From Asterionellopsis glacialis (lineage: Eukaryota; Bacillariophyta; Plagiogrammaphyceae; Rhaphoneidales; Asterionellopsidaceae), in the NCBI GenBank assembly GCA_014885115.2, contig WKLE02002445.1, positions 1 to 64,000 of the forward strand: DNA of 64,000 bases, given 5' to 3'. Each line of letters starts with the position of its first letter. The first letter of the stretch is position 1. The notes under the pieces are model-generated. The model was not told the origin of the DNA, did no database searches, and saw only the letters and a program-made list of their open reading frames with translations. Positions 10,882 to 20,895 of the stretch are shown here, piece by piece. The position numbers and the translations under genes are program-made.

Positions 10882-12588
10882 TCAGTCGCACTGACCAATA
10901 GCTTCATCAAACGCATCATCAAATGATGTCGCAAGTGATTTTCTTGGCGATTTGTCACTTTCTACAATATCACTGGAGGAGGATCCGGTAGGTGCCGAAA
11001 AGCTATCATCTCGTGTGGGAAAATCTTCTTCTTCGGACATAAAAACTCTAGTGGGTACAACACTGCGGTATCTTCTCCGGAAATTGTGAATGTCGTCTTC
11101 GGCGGACGGAGGTGAACTCTTCGAACTGCTACCACCTCTGTAACCACTACTGGAGCCTTCCCTGCAGTCGGTACCACCACTTCCACTTCCAGTTTCCTCT
11201 TTGTCCATGTTGAGTGCACCTATACCACTGCGTCCAGGAGTACTCAACGGCCCTTTGCCTATTATAGATAAATCCAAATTGACACTTACGTCATGGGCTA
11301 TGCCAGAACAGTTTTGAATATCAATAGCCGACAAATTTGAGTGGGAAAGAGTACGTTTTATGAAACTTGATTGGGGACTGTCGTGATCCTCTTCTGGGCG
11401 CATTGATCTAGTGGGAGTTGACATTTCGTTGATTGGGGAAGGAAATGAATCGGGGAAAGGGTCGCTTGTCGAATGGGCAGGTGGATATCTTAACAGTTTC
11501 TCTGCTGTTGATCCTGCTTGGGCTGCAATGGGAGAAAGCGCAAGCATGAAATTAGGTGCGTTTTCTTTATCAGATGCTACAACTGTCCGAGATTTGGAGG
11601 GACTCCTCCCAGGGGTTGAGGTAAACGAGTGGAAATGAGGCTGGTTGGGTGACAAAATATTACGCTTGTGAGGACTTTGTCTTCGTACTGGAGTTCGATC
11701 GAAAGAAGGGGCTTTGTCGATGGAAGGGAAAAGGTCTTCTTCCTCCTTCGGACTCGATCTACTCTTGACGGCTTCGAATGAGTTATCCGGATCCGATGAG
11801 CTTATCCTTGATACATCCACTGCTGTCAATGAGACAAAGCTAGAGTTGGTATCTGGAGGTTCATTGAACCTCAAGGCGGTCTTAAAAAGTTGCATCATCC
11901 CTGATTCTTCTGAATGGTCTGAAACATGTGAATCACTTGTCGAGGTCTCAACTCCAAAAGAGACATCACCCCTGCTTGTCACTCTAGGAACAAACTTTTT
12001 GTTCTTCTCGGGTGTCATCAGATGACGAACACGGCTACTATTAAAAAAATCGCTACTCACATCAGCTATCACCTCTACGCATTCGTTTCCCGATGCGTTC
12101 ATACCCACCAAAGGTACCGTAAAGTTCTGTAATGCTGAATCGTCAACAGTGGTCCAAGAGATGTATGATTGGTTTTCATCCATCACCCGATCCCATTCAT
12201 CCTCTAGACCTGTCTTTGTTGTGGAGTCTTCCGGTGATGGACCGTCCAGACCATATCGCGCAATGTGTCGTAGATGTTCAGTCATGGCTGCTCTTGCCCC
12301 AATCGACATATCAACGGAAGCATTCGAGGCATTAAAAGAGGAATCTGAACGCAGTGGAGAAGCGTGCCTACTGTGTAGGCTCTTTCTCCTGTTGCCAGAA
12401 CCCATCTTTGGAGTGATATCAGGAGGAGGAAGAATTGCTTTGCTTGGCGTATCGAACAACTCGTCTAGGCCTGGAAAATTATCTCTCCGTGCACATCGTC
12501 TATCAAAGGGATCGTCCGTAGGAGAAGGGAAGGAATCGTCCAATCGTCCTTCTCGACGAATAGTGGGCAATGTTTGTGATTCCGACAT
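10882..12588 (-). CDS. Ser-rich protein of unknown function
   Basis: Single-exon 568-aa protein that I do not recognise. It starts at the ATG at 12588 (CACCATGTCG); the open frame extends a little further but without an ATG. It is rich in Ser, Pro, Asp and Gly, with many SP and TP dipeptides (for example SPSKSRT, TPGRS, SPRKS), so it is probably disordered and a substrate of proline-directed kinases. The most ordered-looking part is ~110-200, with HIARYGLDGPSPED and WDRVMDENQSYISW. No membrane segment or signal peptide is visible. A cytoplasmic or nuclear regulatory protein is a guess based only on composition. It is convergent with the cupin-like gene. Confidence 0.6.
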   Translation of the reverse strand: MSESQTLPTIRREGRLDDSFPSPTDDPFDRRCARRDNFPGLDELFDTPSKAILPPPDITPKMGSGNRRKSLHSRHASPLRSDSSFNASNASVDMSIGARAAMTEHLRHIARYGLDGPSPEDSTTKTGLEDEWDRVMDENQSYISWTTVDDSALQNFTVPLVGMNASGNECVEVIADVSSDFFNSSRVRHLMTPEKNKKFVPRVTSRGDVSFGVETSTSDSHVSDHSEESGMMQLFKTALRFNEPPDTNSSFVSLTAVDVSRISSSDPDNSFEAVKSRSSPKEEEDLFPSIDKAPSFDRTPVRRQSPHKRNILSPNQPHFHSFTSTPGRSPSKSRTVVASDKENAPNFMLALSPIAAQAGSTAEKLLRYPPAHSTSDPFPDSFPSPINEMSTPTRSMRPEEDHDSPQSSFIKRTLSHSNLSAIDIQNCSGIAHDVSVNLDLSIIGKGPLSTPGRSGIGALNMDKEETGSGSGGTDCREGSSSGYRGGSSSKSSPPSAEDDIHNFRRRYRSVVPTRVFMSEEEDFPTRDDSFSAPTGSSSSDIVESDKSPRKSLATSFDDAFDEAIGQCD

Positions 12589-13240
12589 GGTGAATCTTAT
12601 CGGATACAATGTAGTCTCTTTCAATCTTGTTGTCAGTGAGGGTAATATAGAACTAGTCTAATAATACCGAATTCAAATTGATGTTCTTCCATGAAGAGAC
12701 ACTTGGCTTCTATCTTCCTACAGTACCTTACAAGAAAGGATCAGATACCTTCGGCGTTCAAACACTATTTCTTACTGCTGAATTGTACCAGGTGCACTGT
12801 ACACGACTTCAATCAATCGCAACTTTCAAATTTGAAAATCTAAGGGTATGAACAATATGCGTCACTGAAAATAATCAAATGATAATTTGAAAAATTCTTA
12901 TTGTGACGTATTTCAAATCATTCCACTATGGCTGTCCGGCTCGCTTTTCCAAACTACCAATCTCCCTCCGAGTTCTATGAAAATCTGAACGCGTCTATGT
13001 GTAAAATCCGAATGTCACACATCAGAAACCCCTCTAGAGTCTACCGGTATCTACTTCGTAAGACTAGGACCCTACTGCAGAACAATGATTTGAATTCAGA
13101 GTAGTCATACGCTACTTGAATGGCAGCTTCAGATTGAAATCGATATTTTCTGGCCAATAAAGTTTACGAGACAAACGAATAATGCATATAAAAATGCACT
13201 GAAGCATTTCATTATCTATTAGGCTCTACAATTGTTATTT
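12589..13240. other. Intergenic region, nothing recognisable
   Basis: 652 nt between two minus-strand genes, so it holds the promoter of the Ser-rich gene and the 3' end of the MYND gene. It is AT-rich, with a degenerate TACCAGGTG at about 12787 but no full TACCWGGTA copy. No open frame of interest was found. Confidence 0.4.
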
Positions 13241-14497
13241 TTAGTTGTGATCGTATATGTCGAAAATCATATCAACAATACCTGGCGACAGCTGCAGACT
13301 ATCGTGCAAGAGGTACCAGAATTCAGGTTGCGCTATTCCATCAAAAAAGCTGCATGTCGCACCATGGATTGAAAGTTGAGAGGTGTCGAGCAGTTCTTCC
13401 ATTACACCTGGCATTGTGTTACGTATGAGAGATAGTGTCATCTTCGCATCCTGTTCTTGTTGCCTGATTAAGTTTTCATCACCTAGTAAAAACTCTCGAA
13501 CAACACAATGGATCTGGTCTAGATGAACCCCACCAGATGTAATTTCAAATGCTTTCCAGTGTTTAGTCTCTACTTTATTCTCCACCAAAGCTCTCAATTT
13601 GACAATAAGGAGGCATATTGTGAGAACTGGTGTTTGAAATGAAATCCGACTAGTCTCTTCTAGTCCTCCAGTTGAAATCAGCCCTGACGAGCCCACATGG
13701 TTTTCACCCTCGTCCTCTATTAAGGTTCCAATTTCTATGGCTCCTTTATATCTTGAAGAATGTGGGTAAATCCAGTCATCACGAGACGAATTTCGAGCAT
13801 TGTGCTTATGACATTCTATATCTAATCCAAATTTACAAAAGTACTCAATCATCGCAACAGCATCATCATCACGATTCAATAATACCAGTAGCAAAACTAT
13901 TCGGTCCCACAGGGAGTTATATGGAGAAACTTCTGATGCTTCTCTATTCCAATGTGTCGGTCCATTTAGTCTAAGTATGTCCATGAAATGATTCAGAGCT
14001 ATATCTAACATTTCAGCTCGCCTTTCTGGAGTATCGTATGATATGTACGCTAACGAAACAATTGCATTCCCCAACATATCCTTGGCTTGAATAAATGGTT
14101 GGCAACGTCTGTACCTAGCAAACTCTCCGACCTTTTCTTGAAACAAATGGTAGGATGATAACTTTTGTACTTCTAACTCAATGTCCACCATCAAATCAGA
14201 AATTTTCTTGCAACTTGATTTGTGAATAGAAAAATGTTGTTTTTGACATTGTTTGCTACAATAACGCGTCAACTGGCATGCTGAACAACGCAAAAGTGTC
14301 TTTCTCTTCGATTTGAAAGTTGACTCATCGGCGAGGCATTTACTGCAGCAGGATACAAAGGGGGGAGAACGAATCAAAGGCCTGTTCTTTGCGGTCTGAG
14401 AATTCTCCTTCCGTCTAAGATTGCTTGCTTTCTGCCAATCGCCGACCTCCAGATGAGGATTCCCCATGGATTCCCCAAATGATTTCAACGACGACAT
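13241..14497 (-). CDS. MYND zinc finger protein
   Basis: Single-exon 418-aa protein starting at the ATG at 14497. Residues ~50-97 form a MYND finger: CCSKC, then a short insert, CSACQLTRYCSKQCQ and HKSSC, matching the C-x2-C...C-x2-C...C-x3-C...H-x3-C pattern. MYND domains mediate protein-protein contacts, often with proline-rich partners. The remaining ~320 residues look helical, with no SET, ankyrin or TPR signature I can identify, so the partner and process are unknown. The gene is divergent from frataxin, with 514 nt between the two start codons. Confidence in the finger is high and in any cellular role is nil. Confidence 0.82.
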   Translation of the reverse strand: MSSLKSFGESMGNPHLEVGDWQKASNLRRKENSQTAKNRPLIRSPPFVSCCSKCLADESTFKSKRKTLLRCSACQLTRYCSKQCQKQHFSIHKSSCKKISDLMVDIELEVQKLSSYHLFQEKVGEFARYRRCQPFIQAKDMLGNAIVSLAYISYDTPERRAEMLDIALNHFMDILRLNGPTHWNREASEVSPYNSLWDRIVLLLVLLNRDDDAVAMIEYFCKFGLDIECHKHNARNSSRDDWIYPHSSRYKGAIEIGTLIEDEGENHVGSSGLISTGGLEETSRISFQTPVLTICLLIVKLRALVENKVETKHWKAFEITSGGVHLDQIHCVVREFLLGDENLIRQQEQDAKMTLSLIRNTMPGVMEELLDTSQLSIHGATCSFFDGIAQPEFWYLLHDSLQLSPGIVDMIFDIYDHN

Positions 14498-15011
14498 GGC
14501 CAATGCAAAGTTATGATGTGTTATGCAGCTATTCTCGCAGCGCTGTGTTCTTGTAATTTCTATCGCTGTTTAATCTTTGCTGCGACCGCCACCATTCACA
14601 TTGCACACTGCAAACCTGTCCCAAATGTACCGGATAGGACTCGCACAACTCAGCACAACCTCTGATGAATGCTTGTTTGTTCCTTGGATTGAAAAATATC
14701 TAATGTACATAAAGATTGTGTCCGAGCATTACAAAATATAAATAGCCTTAACTCTAATAAATTAAAAATAATGTGACAGCGGTCGGATGGAGCAAGTCTC
14801 TGCACACTGTCAGACACGAAGAACTGGACGGAATATCCTATCATCGCAACGCGACAAACTCAAACAGACAGCGAACCCCTCATTAGTGTAGCTTTTGTCC
14901 AAAACAAAGAAGTCACCTTATCCGATACACTCAGGCACACAACGACAGAGGCTTGACGTTAAGTAACTGCATTTTCTCCTCTTGCAACCTTTTGGAAGTC
15001 AACGATACATC
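14498..15011. promoter_or_regulatory. Bidirectional promoter region, MYND gene and frataxin
   Basis: 514 nt between two divergent start codons; both promoters must lie here if neither gene has a distant first exon. I see no clear TATA box or repeat. The assignment rests on gene arrangement only. Confidence 0.45.
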
Positions 15012-15602
15012 ATGAACCAGGCAGCAACGAAGCTTGTTCAATCAGCTAAAGTGACACGCAATTTGGTTTCAGCATCCGTGGTACGGCGTTGCATACTTGT
15101 AGACCAGGCGAGCAAAATTCAAACGGCGTCGTTGCACCAGTCAGCAATTCTGAAATTCGCGTCAGCTCCGGCAAGTCGACCTCGTAGGAGAAGACGAGGA
15201 GGTGGCGGTTCAGTAGAGACACCTGGCTCGAGTATTGCGGAGGATGACACTTCGCGTCCTGCAGCGGTAAAGGATCTAAGCAAATTCATTCCTGCTTCAG
15301 AAGTTTTTTTAGAAAAGATAGAACAGGCTTTAAAACCCATGGAACATGCTAATGAAGTATTTATTGTCAAACGCAACCCCGGGATGCTCACGATCGAACT
15401 AGCTCCTGGACTGGGCAACTACACTTTGGAAGTCAGCGAAAGTGAGGCTTGTTTGTATATGCAGTCTCCCATAAGTGGAAAGTTCAGTTATATCTTATGC
15501 GGCAGGACAGGCAAATGGGTCAGCAGTGCTGATGGCCATGCACTTGAAGGAATGTTAGTTCGTGATCTTATCCGCCAATGCAATGGTCTTCCTGATTTGT
15601 AA
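15012..15602 (+). CDS. Frataxin-like mitochondrial iron-sulfur assembly protein
   Basis: Single-exon 196-aa protein. The C-terminal ~110 residues match the frataxin/CyaY fold: a helix (ASEVFLEKIEQALKPM), then strands with GMLTIELAPGLGNYTLEV, then LYMQSPISGKFSY, then GKWVSSADGHALEGML. The last two blocks correspond to the family's SPxSGP and W-x-DxRDGHxL signatures. Frataxin regulates cysteine desulfurase during iron-sulfur cluster assembly in the mitochondrial matrix. The first ~65 residues are rich in Arg, Ser and Ala and almost free of acids, a good mitochondrial presequence, ending in a striking RPRRRRRGGGG stretch. The start is the ATG at 15012, since the upstream frame has no ATG. The acidic ridge on helix 1 looks weaker than in human or yeast frataxin. 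Convergent with the next gene, 55 nt apart. Confidence 0.85.
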   Translation: MNQAATKLVQSAKVTRNLVSASVVRRCILVDQASKIQTASLHQSAILKFASAPASRPRRRRRGGGGSVETPGSSIAEDDTSRPAAVKDLSKFIPASEVFLEKIEQALKPMEHANEVFIVKRNPGMLTIELAPGLGNYTLEVSESEACLYMQSPISGKFSYILCGRTGKWVSSADGHALEGMLVRDLIRQCNGLPDL

Positions 15603-15657
15603 ACGCACCCATAGAATAGAACATGATTTCTTTAAATTTGCACATTTCTCAATTTGC

Positions 15658-16849
15658 TCATCTATACTGATTATATCCACTAAGAAGTGGGAATTCCCAT
15701 GCTTGTCTGTTTAGAACAAGTTTCCATCGTACGTCTGATGAACCATCAGGATTCCCGTTTAACCAACCCTCGAATACCCCAACCCAGACGTTGTTTCTTG
15801 TCACGGATTTTTCTTCTTCATTTTTGCTTTCTTTCTTTTCTTGGCCACTGCTTTTCGTCAACAAAGGGCAGTAAGTTTGTTGCACATCGTAAAGCACTTC
15901 TACTTGCACTGCAACTGGCATTTTTGCATCGTCTACCTCTTCTTCCTTCAAATTCAATTCATCATCCTTAATATTCTCTATACTTGCATCTTCTTCAGTG
16001 GAGTCTTCGATCACTTTAGCCCGTGCGCTAAGCAGTGCAACCTAAATTAAGAGTTCAACATTATATTAGACATGAAAGAAAAAAAGCATTTGAATATTTG
16101 GTGGATATATCGTTTTCTGGGGGAAAACTTACATTCCGTATTTCGCCGCTACCTTCTTCGTATAGTAAAGCATCGTTCTTGTCGAGAAGCAGTTGGTTTG
16201 TCTTTGAAAGTGCTTGGATATATGTAAAGTACTCATCTGTTACCATACTTTTCAACTTTCCGGCAAAAGATTCTGGATCCTCTTCAGCTTCTTTTGTCCA
16301 ATTTTGGTCGTAAAGATCACCCATGTTTTCACTGCTAAGTATTTTTACCATTCTTTCAAGTTCTGCTCCTTGATCAAAACTGCCAGCTATCAATTCTCTA
16401 TGATGACGATCAAGCTTTTCGTCCCCATCTAATGACTGATTTTCTCCATCACTGCTAATATCAGTATCGGACTTTCCTTCCTTTTTGCCGTCTTTCGTAT
16501 AAAGTTCGTTTTCTAGACATGCCAACACTTCATGATAGTTCTCGAGAGCGGGCTTCACTCCTTCACAAAATTCGTTGGCATCAAATTTGTACTTTTTCAT
16601 CAAGGGCGAATCAAGATCATTGTAAAGTGCTAGTACCATTGCAGCTCCGTGATCAGCTTGGCTAAGAACATCCGGTACAATCGTTCCTTTGTTTAGAGTT
16701 TCTACAAAATTGTCCCTCACAGCCCGATTTGTGAGCATATTAAAACCTGCACTAGCAGCTGACTTTGCAATATCCCATGAAGTCCTTGGCGGTATAAGAA
16801 AGGCTTTTGACGATGATGCCACAGTTCGAAGCACCCGTGAAGCTTGCAT
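15658..16849 (-). CDS. Probable mitochondrial protein with Tim44-like domain
   Basis: Two exons, 16133-16849 and 15658-16041, with a GTAAGT donor, TTTAG acceptor and phase 0 intron (16042-16132), giving 366 aa. The start MQASRVLRTVASSSKAF is a typical Arg/Ser mitochondrial presequence. The C-terminal half has the order of elements seen in Tim44/MRPL45-like domains: a helix with LKSMVTDEYFTYIQ, a strand NVALLSARAKVIE, an acidic insert, VAVQVEVLYDVQQTYC, and finally VWVGVFEGWLNGNPDGSSDV leading to WKLVLNRQAWEFP. That family supports preprotein import or mitoribosome contact with the inner membrane. The domain call is from pattern reading only and is moderate; mitochondrial targeting is more certain. 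A long acidic linker (KDGKKEGKSDTDISSDGENQ) separates the halves. Confidence 0.6.
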
Positions 16850-17706
16850 TTTTTCTATCTTTTGAAAGTGGTGAATTTCACACCGCGGCAACAATTTGAA
16901 TGTCTACAGATACACAAACCTATGGAAATGGGTCGTGGGGTCGCCGATGATCGATGCCGATGGGCTGCAATTCTAACATACAATACTGTCGGACCAGTAG
17001 TCCCAAGGTCCTAGAGGTAGTCCTAGCTTTTACCGTATTGGCGAAATATTGTGAAAAGTATAATGTGTTTTGTCCGTAGGCGTACCTCCATGACCGTGGC
17101 ACTGACTCCAGACTGACTCCGTTTTGTGTGTTGTGTTTTCTCTTTACGTGCGGGATGATAGACTGTAATGTACAGTAGGTCCACAGGTAGGATAGACTAT
17201 TTTTTCTTGCTTCGTATGAATACACTCTAAACTTTGTGATATTAGTCCTACGTACAACAATATATATAGAAACTATAGTAATGTAAGAACTAATCTAATA
17301 TGTACTATATGAATTACTCGGCCGGCTGGCTGCATATTATCCCTGATAAACCTAAAATAAGAGAGGTGATATGAGTGGCTCACTGCGACGACACGGACAG
17401 AGAAAACAAACATCACCCCCGTCTTCGTACGAAAGAGACGATTACTTTTTAAAACGATTAAAGGTCACCATAGTTGTATTATATTCTGCACCAAAGCAGA
17501 AAACCTCAATGAAGGCAGAGACAATATGAATGACATAGTGAACACCAAAAAATGATGCAGACTTTTGAAGTAATATTAATTCTATAAAGCATGCACATTT
17601 TTATTATGTTTTAAACCATACCTATTCTTGCTTTCGACTTGTTGCCATGACATGAAAGATCGGCATACTTCCCCTGCGACACGTCTACAGATTATTTGAT
17701 AGCAAT
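16850..17706. other. Intergenic region, nothing recognisable
   Basis: 857 nt between two minus-strand genes. It includes an AT-rich stretch near 17255-17275 (AATATATATAG) and AGGTCCTA near 17009, but no full TACCWGGTA copy and no credible open frame. Confidence 0.4.
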
Positions 17707-19068
17707 CTATGGTGGCTGGCCAGGTTTTCCACTGGTATCATTTTCCTTTTCAAAACTGTTGGGAATAGATTCGAGGGATTCTATACTATTTTCTCCTTCA
17801 TCATCATCACCATCTTCGCTTTCTTCGTCCGATTCAGGAATGCATTCAAGCGACGGTGACCCATCTGGTTTGGGTGACTTCCTTTTCTTTCGGCGCTTTC
17901 TCTGCCCTTTTCCTGGTGTTTCCATTATATTCATATTTAAAGGAAAAATTGGCGCCTGCTCTACAGCATCTGCAGGAATATTATTCCTGGCCCTTGGAGG
18001 CGATCTAGGAGGAGAGTTTTTGCCTTCCTCTGAATCACTATCAGAGTTAGTGCCGTCGCTGTCGTTTCCAGCAGACAGCGAATGGTTTATTTGCTGAGGT
18101 TTTAAATCTGACACAGATCCAGGGGTCGATGCAAGGTGATTGCTACCTTGCTGAGATTGCTGAAGTTCTTCTTCCTCGACAAAATCGTATTGGGAACGCT
18201 TTCGTTTCAGCAACACTATTCCTGCAAAAAGTATTATGATCACAGCTCCAAGAGAAATGGATACCATCACTTCAATTCTAAGGCCACTTTTGCCACCATT
18301 GTTTTCTTGGCCAATTGTTGCACCTCCAGCTGTATGATCTACTACCGTTCCAATATAAGAAACTTTTCGAATGTTTCCCGTCGTATAGATATTTGAGTTC
18401 ATACCGGCACGAACAAAGCGTTGAATGCTATTCTGCACAGATGATTTCACAGAATCGCTCAATTCGACGTCGCCCCTGATGTAGGCTGTCATATACCCTT
18501 TCATCGGTTGGCATTCCGTAGTTTCAGATAAAGCTTTTGGCACAGGTAGTCCGATGCATTCATCAATGCCATCGTCAGCTGTATCTACACGATCAGAACT
18601 CACTGCAGAAAATAGATCAGGCAGGTCGTGATTCTCCATCAATCTTTTGCCCCTACTCTCTTGGAGACGGCGATTATTTTGCAACACTGGACAGTCTACA
18701 AGACCAGTAGCAGATGCGAGATGTTCGAGCATCGAGGCTTCGAGACCGAACAAGGTTTGTTCCAAATTAGCTCCTTTCGTGTAATGTAGTTCGTAGTCAT
18801 ATTCAATACTCATGGCTTGTTCCGCAAAAACATTTATGGATCCTGTATCGTCGGTTGCAGAGCAATCATAAAATGTTATATTACATGGGTTTGGTTTCGT
18901 AATTGGCTTTGGCTCTGCTTCTGGATCATTTGATACACGAATTTGACACGGACTTGAATAAAAGACTACAAAAGGGTCATCACTGCTGTCTTCTTTTTCC
19001 TCCAAATCTAGAGCAGCAAGCTTATGAATTGGAACAAGGTTTCCTCTCCGGCGAAGAAGGCTGCTCAT
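17707..19068 (-). CDS. Single-pass membrane protein of unknown function
   Basis: Single-exon 453-aa protein from the ATG at 19068. One strong hydrophobic helix lies at ~264-286 (VMVSISLGAVIIILFAGIVL), followed at once by KRKRS, the positive-inside stop-transfer pattern. The N-terminal ~260 residues would then be lumenal or extracellular and contain several cysteines; the C-terminal ~170 residues would be cytoplasmic, highly charged and disordered, with SDSDSEEGKNSPPRSPP and GKGQRKRRKKRKS. This is a type I topology, but no cleavable signal peptide is visible at the proposed start. A short upstream exon may be missing, and a usable AG acceptor (GATCAG) sits just upstream at ~19106. I recognise no domain. 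The architecture resembles the many uncharacterised cell-surface proteins of diatoms, but this is not a family assignment. Confidence 0.65.
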   Translation of the reverse strand: MSSLLRRRGNLVPIHKLAALDLEEKEDSSDDPFVVFYSSPCQIRVSNDPEAEPKPITKPNPCNITFYDCSATDDTGSINVFAEQAMSIEYDYELHYTKGANLEQTLFGLEASMLEHLASATGLVDCPVLQNNRRLQESRGKRLMENHDLPDLFSAVSSDRVDTADDGIDECIGLPVPKALSETTECQPMKGYMTAYIRGDVELSDSVKSSVQNSIQRFVRAGMNSNIYTTGNIRKVSYIGTVVDHTAGGATIGQENNGGKSGLRIEVMVSISLGAVIIILFAGIVLLKRKRSQYDFVEEEELQQSQQGSNHLASTPGSVSDLKPQQINHSLSAGNDSDGTNSDSDSEEGKNSPPRSPPRARNNIPADAVEQAPIFPLNMNIMETPGKGQRKRRKKRKSPKPDGSPSLECIPESDEESEDGDDDEGENSIESLESIPNSFEKENDTSGKPGQPP

Positions 19069-19975
19069 TGTAATAGCTGCTAGTGTATCCAATTCGTTTG
19101 GTCCTGATCAAAAAGCGACGCTACTGTGATACACTTTCTCACACCAGTTTTTTTGTCGGCCGCTGAATTAGATGTCCCACGATTTGAGATTGTTCACCAA
19201 AAATTTCATGATTGCTGGAAAACCCGACACCGAAATCCTCTAATTATGTTCGGCGCACCTGCACAGCGGACTGTTCGAAATTTTCGTTTTGTCACATATA
19301 TAAGAAATGGTTCAAAATTTCATCTGACTTCCCAACTCTCTTTCTAATATTGAAGATATGTTCGTTGGAGATTTATTAAACGTTTTGTGAGAAAATCCGT
19401 GTAGGAAATTCTCTTAATTAAAATTTATCATTGGTTAACCTTTTTTTAACTGTCGAACCGTTGAGGTTAATTCTGACAGTCTCTATGAGTTCTGTATGTA
19501 CCTACAGCAGATCGGAGGTTGATACCTGGTAGTATGAGTTTTTACTTAATTTCCGGCTAATGCAAAAGCAGTGAGTTTTTTTATCAAAAAGCTACAGATC
19601 TGTAGGGTCAACAGTCAACATGCCGATTTCTTGTTTTCCCGGAAGATTCCTTCCGCTGCGACTCCGACAAAAACCGGGAAGATTCCTTCAGCTCTTTTCT
19701 GTCAACCGGCGGCGACTCCGACAAACCCTAAGAATTAACAAAATAAAGGTGTCGGGGCCATGCCTGGTACGGTAGGACATACCCGTACCGGTAATGTACC
19801 CAGAGGTATCAATCATGCACCGGTAGGACGAACCGGGTAACTGGCACGATCTTCAAACGAGTTGCTGCTGCCAGTCTTCTTCGTTCATCCCTGTTGGTTG
19901 CTACGGTATCCATACCAGAGACAGATGACTATTTCATCGTAACCTAAGGATTCCGCGTTGTTCCCGAACTACACA
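19069..19975. other. Divergent intergenic region with a local duplication
   Basis: 907 nt between two divergent genes. It contains TACCTGGTA at 19523-19531, related ACCGGTA words around 19780-19840, and the duplication listed separately. The start of the NXD1-like gene lies at its right edge. Confidence 0.5.
19638..19727. repeat. Degenerate direct duplication in promoter region
   Basis: Two adjacent copies of CCGGGAAGATTCCTTC followed by GCT and then GCGACTCCGACAAA. The first spans ~19638-19672 and the second ~19674-19727, the second carrying an insert between the two halves. It lies ~250 nt upstream of the NXD1-like start codon, so it may be a duplicated regulatory segment. Confidence 0.6.
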
Positions 19976-20812
19976 ATGCCAAAAGAAAAAGTAAGAGTGT
20001 ATCAATCTTTCAACTCTGTGACTATAGCAATATTATTATGCATCTTGGGCCCCGTAGTTGCACTTCCACCATCCCCTCCATGGACATTCCGAGCAAGTAA
20101 AATACACTATCAGTTTCGTTCCGTACCGGTTGATAGTGCTCGGAAAAGTCTCGCATCTTTGAGTCCATCACCTGATGCACTAAACCTTTTGTCGTTAGGT
20201 GGTTATACTCTTGGAGGTGTGTTCGCTGTAGAGTATGAAGACTCTCCGATAGGGCCTTATCGAGAGGTCGCCATACTTTCAGCTCTGGTGGCGAAAGATT
20301 TTTCAATTGGTGCCTGGGCTTCCCATATATTTGTGGATTCAAAGGATGCAGCAGTTTACGGTAGAGAGTTTTGGGGTTTGCCCGCCACTGTTGTACCTAT
20401 ACACTTTGACAGCCAGAAAGAATCAGGCGACAAGCAAGAAAGTAAAGCCTTTCAAGAAAAAACCACCTTACAATCTTTTTCAATATTCGATGATATTGTG
20501 AAGGTGCAAAATTGGGATAATACAGATTTCGAACAATCTTCTAATTCTATACTTCACATGCTTGATATTACCTTGCCGAGTTTCAGTGGTTGCCTTGCAA
20601 GTGACAATGATGATAGACCGCCTACACCGCTACTCCGTTATCCGTTGAGCATTATGCGGCCCGGTAAAGTATCCTTTAGTGAGGCGGGAGATGTAGTTTG
20701 TGGTTGTGACGGTGTATTGAAAGAAATTTTACAGGGAGGAAAAGCTTTATTTTCAGTCAACGTCAACGATGTTAGCCTTAAGGCTGGAGAACCTACAATT
20801 ATTAGTTCCTAG
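19976..20812 (+). CDS. NXD1-like acetoacetate decarboxylase-fold protein, probably plastid
   Basis: Single-exon 278-aa protein from the ATG at 19976. After a hydrophobic leader, PPWTF begins the mature part. The core has GGYTLGGVFAVEYEDSPIGP, then a hydrophobic strand, then WASHIFVDSKDAAVYGREFW leading to GLP. This is the block pattern of plant NEOXANTHIN-DEFICIENT 1, an ADC-superfamily protein required for neoxanthin accumulation by an unknown mechanism. The leader (SVTIAILLCILGPVVA then LPP) fits a diatom two-part plastid signal with Leu at +1. No neoxanthin is normally reported in diatoms, so the role here is more likely some other xanthophyll step or unrelated. Family assignment is good, function open. 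Convergent with the FKBP gene, 83 nt apart. Confidence 0.72.
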   Translation: MPKEKVRVYQSFNSVTIAILLCILGPVVALPPSPPWTFRASKIHYQFRSVPVDSARKSLASLSPSPDALNLLSLGGYTLGGVFAVEYEDSPIGPYREVAILSALVAKDFSIGAWASHIFVDSKDAAVYGREFWGLPATVVPIHFDSQKESGDKQESKAFQEKTTLQSFSIFDDIVKVQNWDNTDFEQSSNSILHMLDITLPSFSGCLASDNDDRPPTPLLRYPLSIMRPGKVSFSEAGDVVCGCDGVLKEILQGGKALFSVNVNDVSLKAGEPTIISS

Positions 20813-20895
20813 TGGACTTCTGGTCATATACAAGACAATTAACTATTTGTGAGAGGTCACAAAGATTACACATTGACAGCCAAAGATTCATGCAA

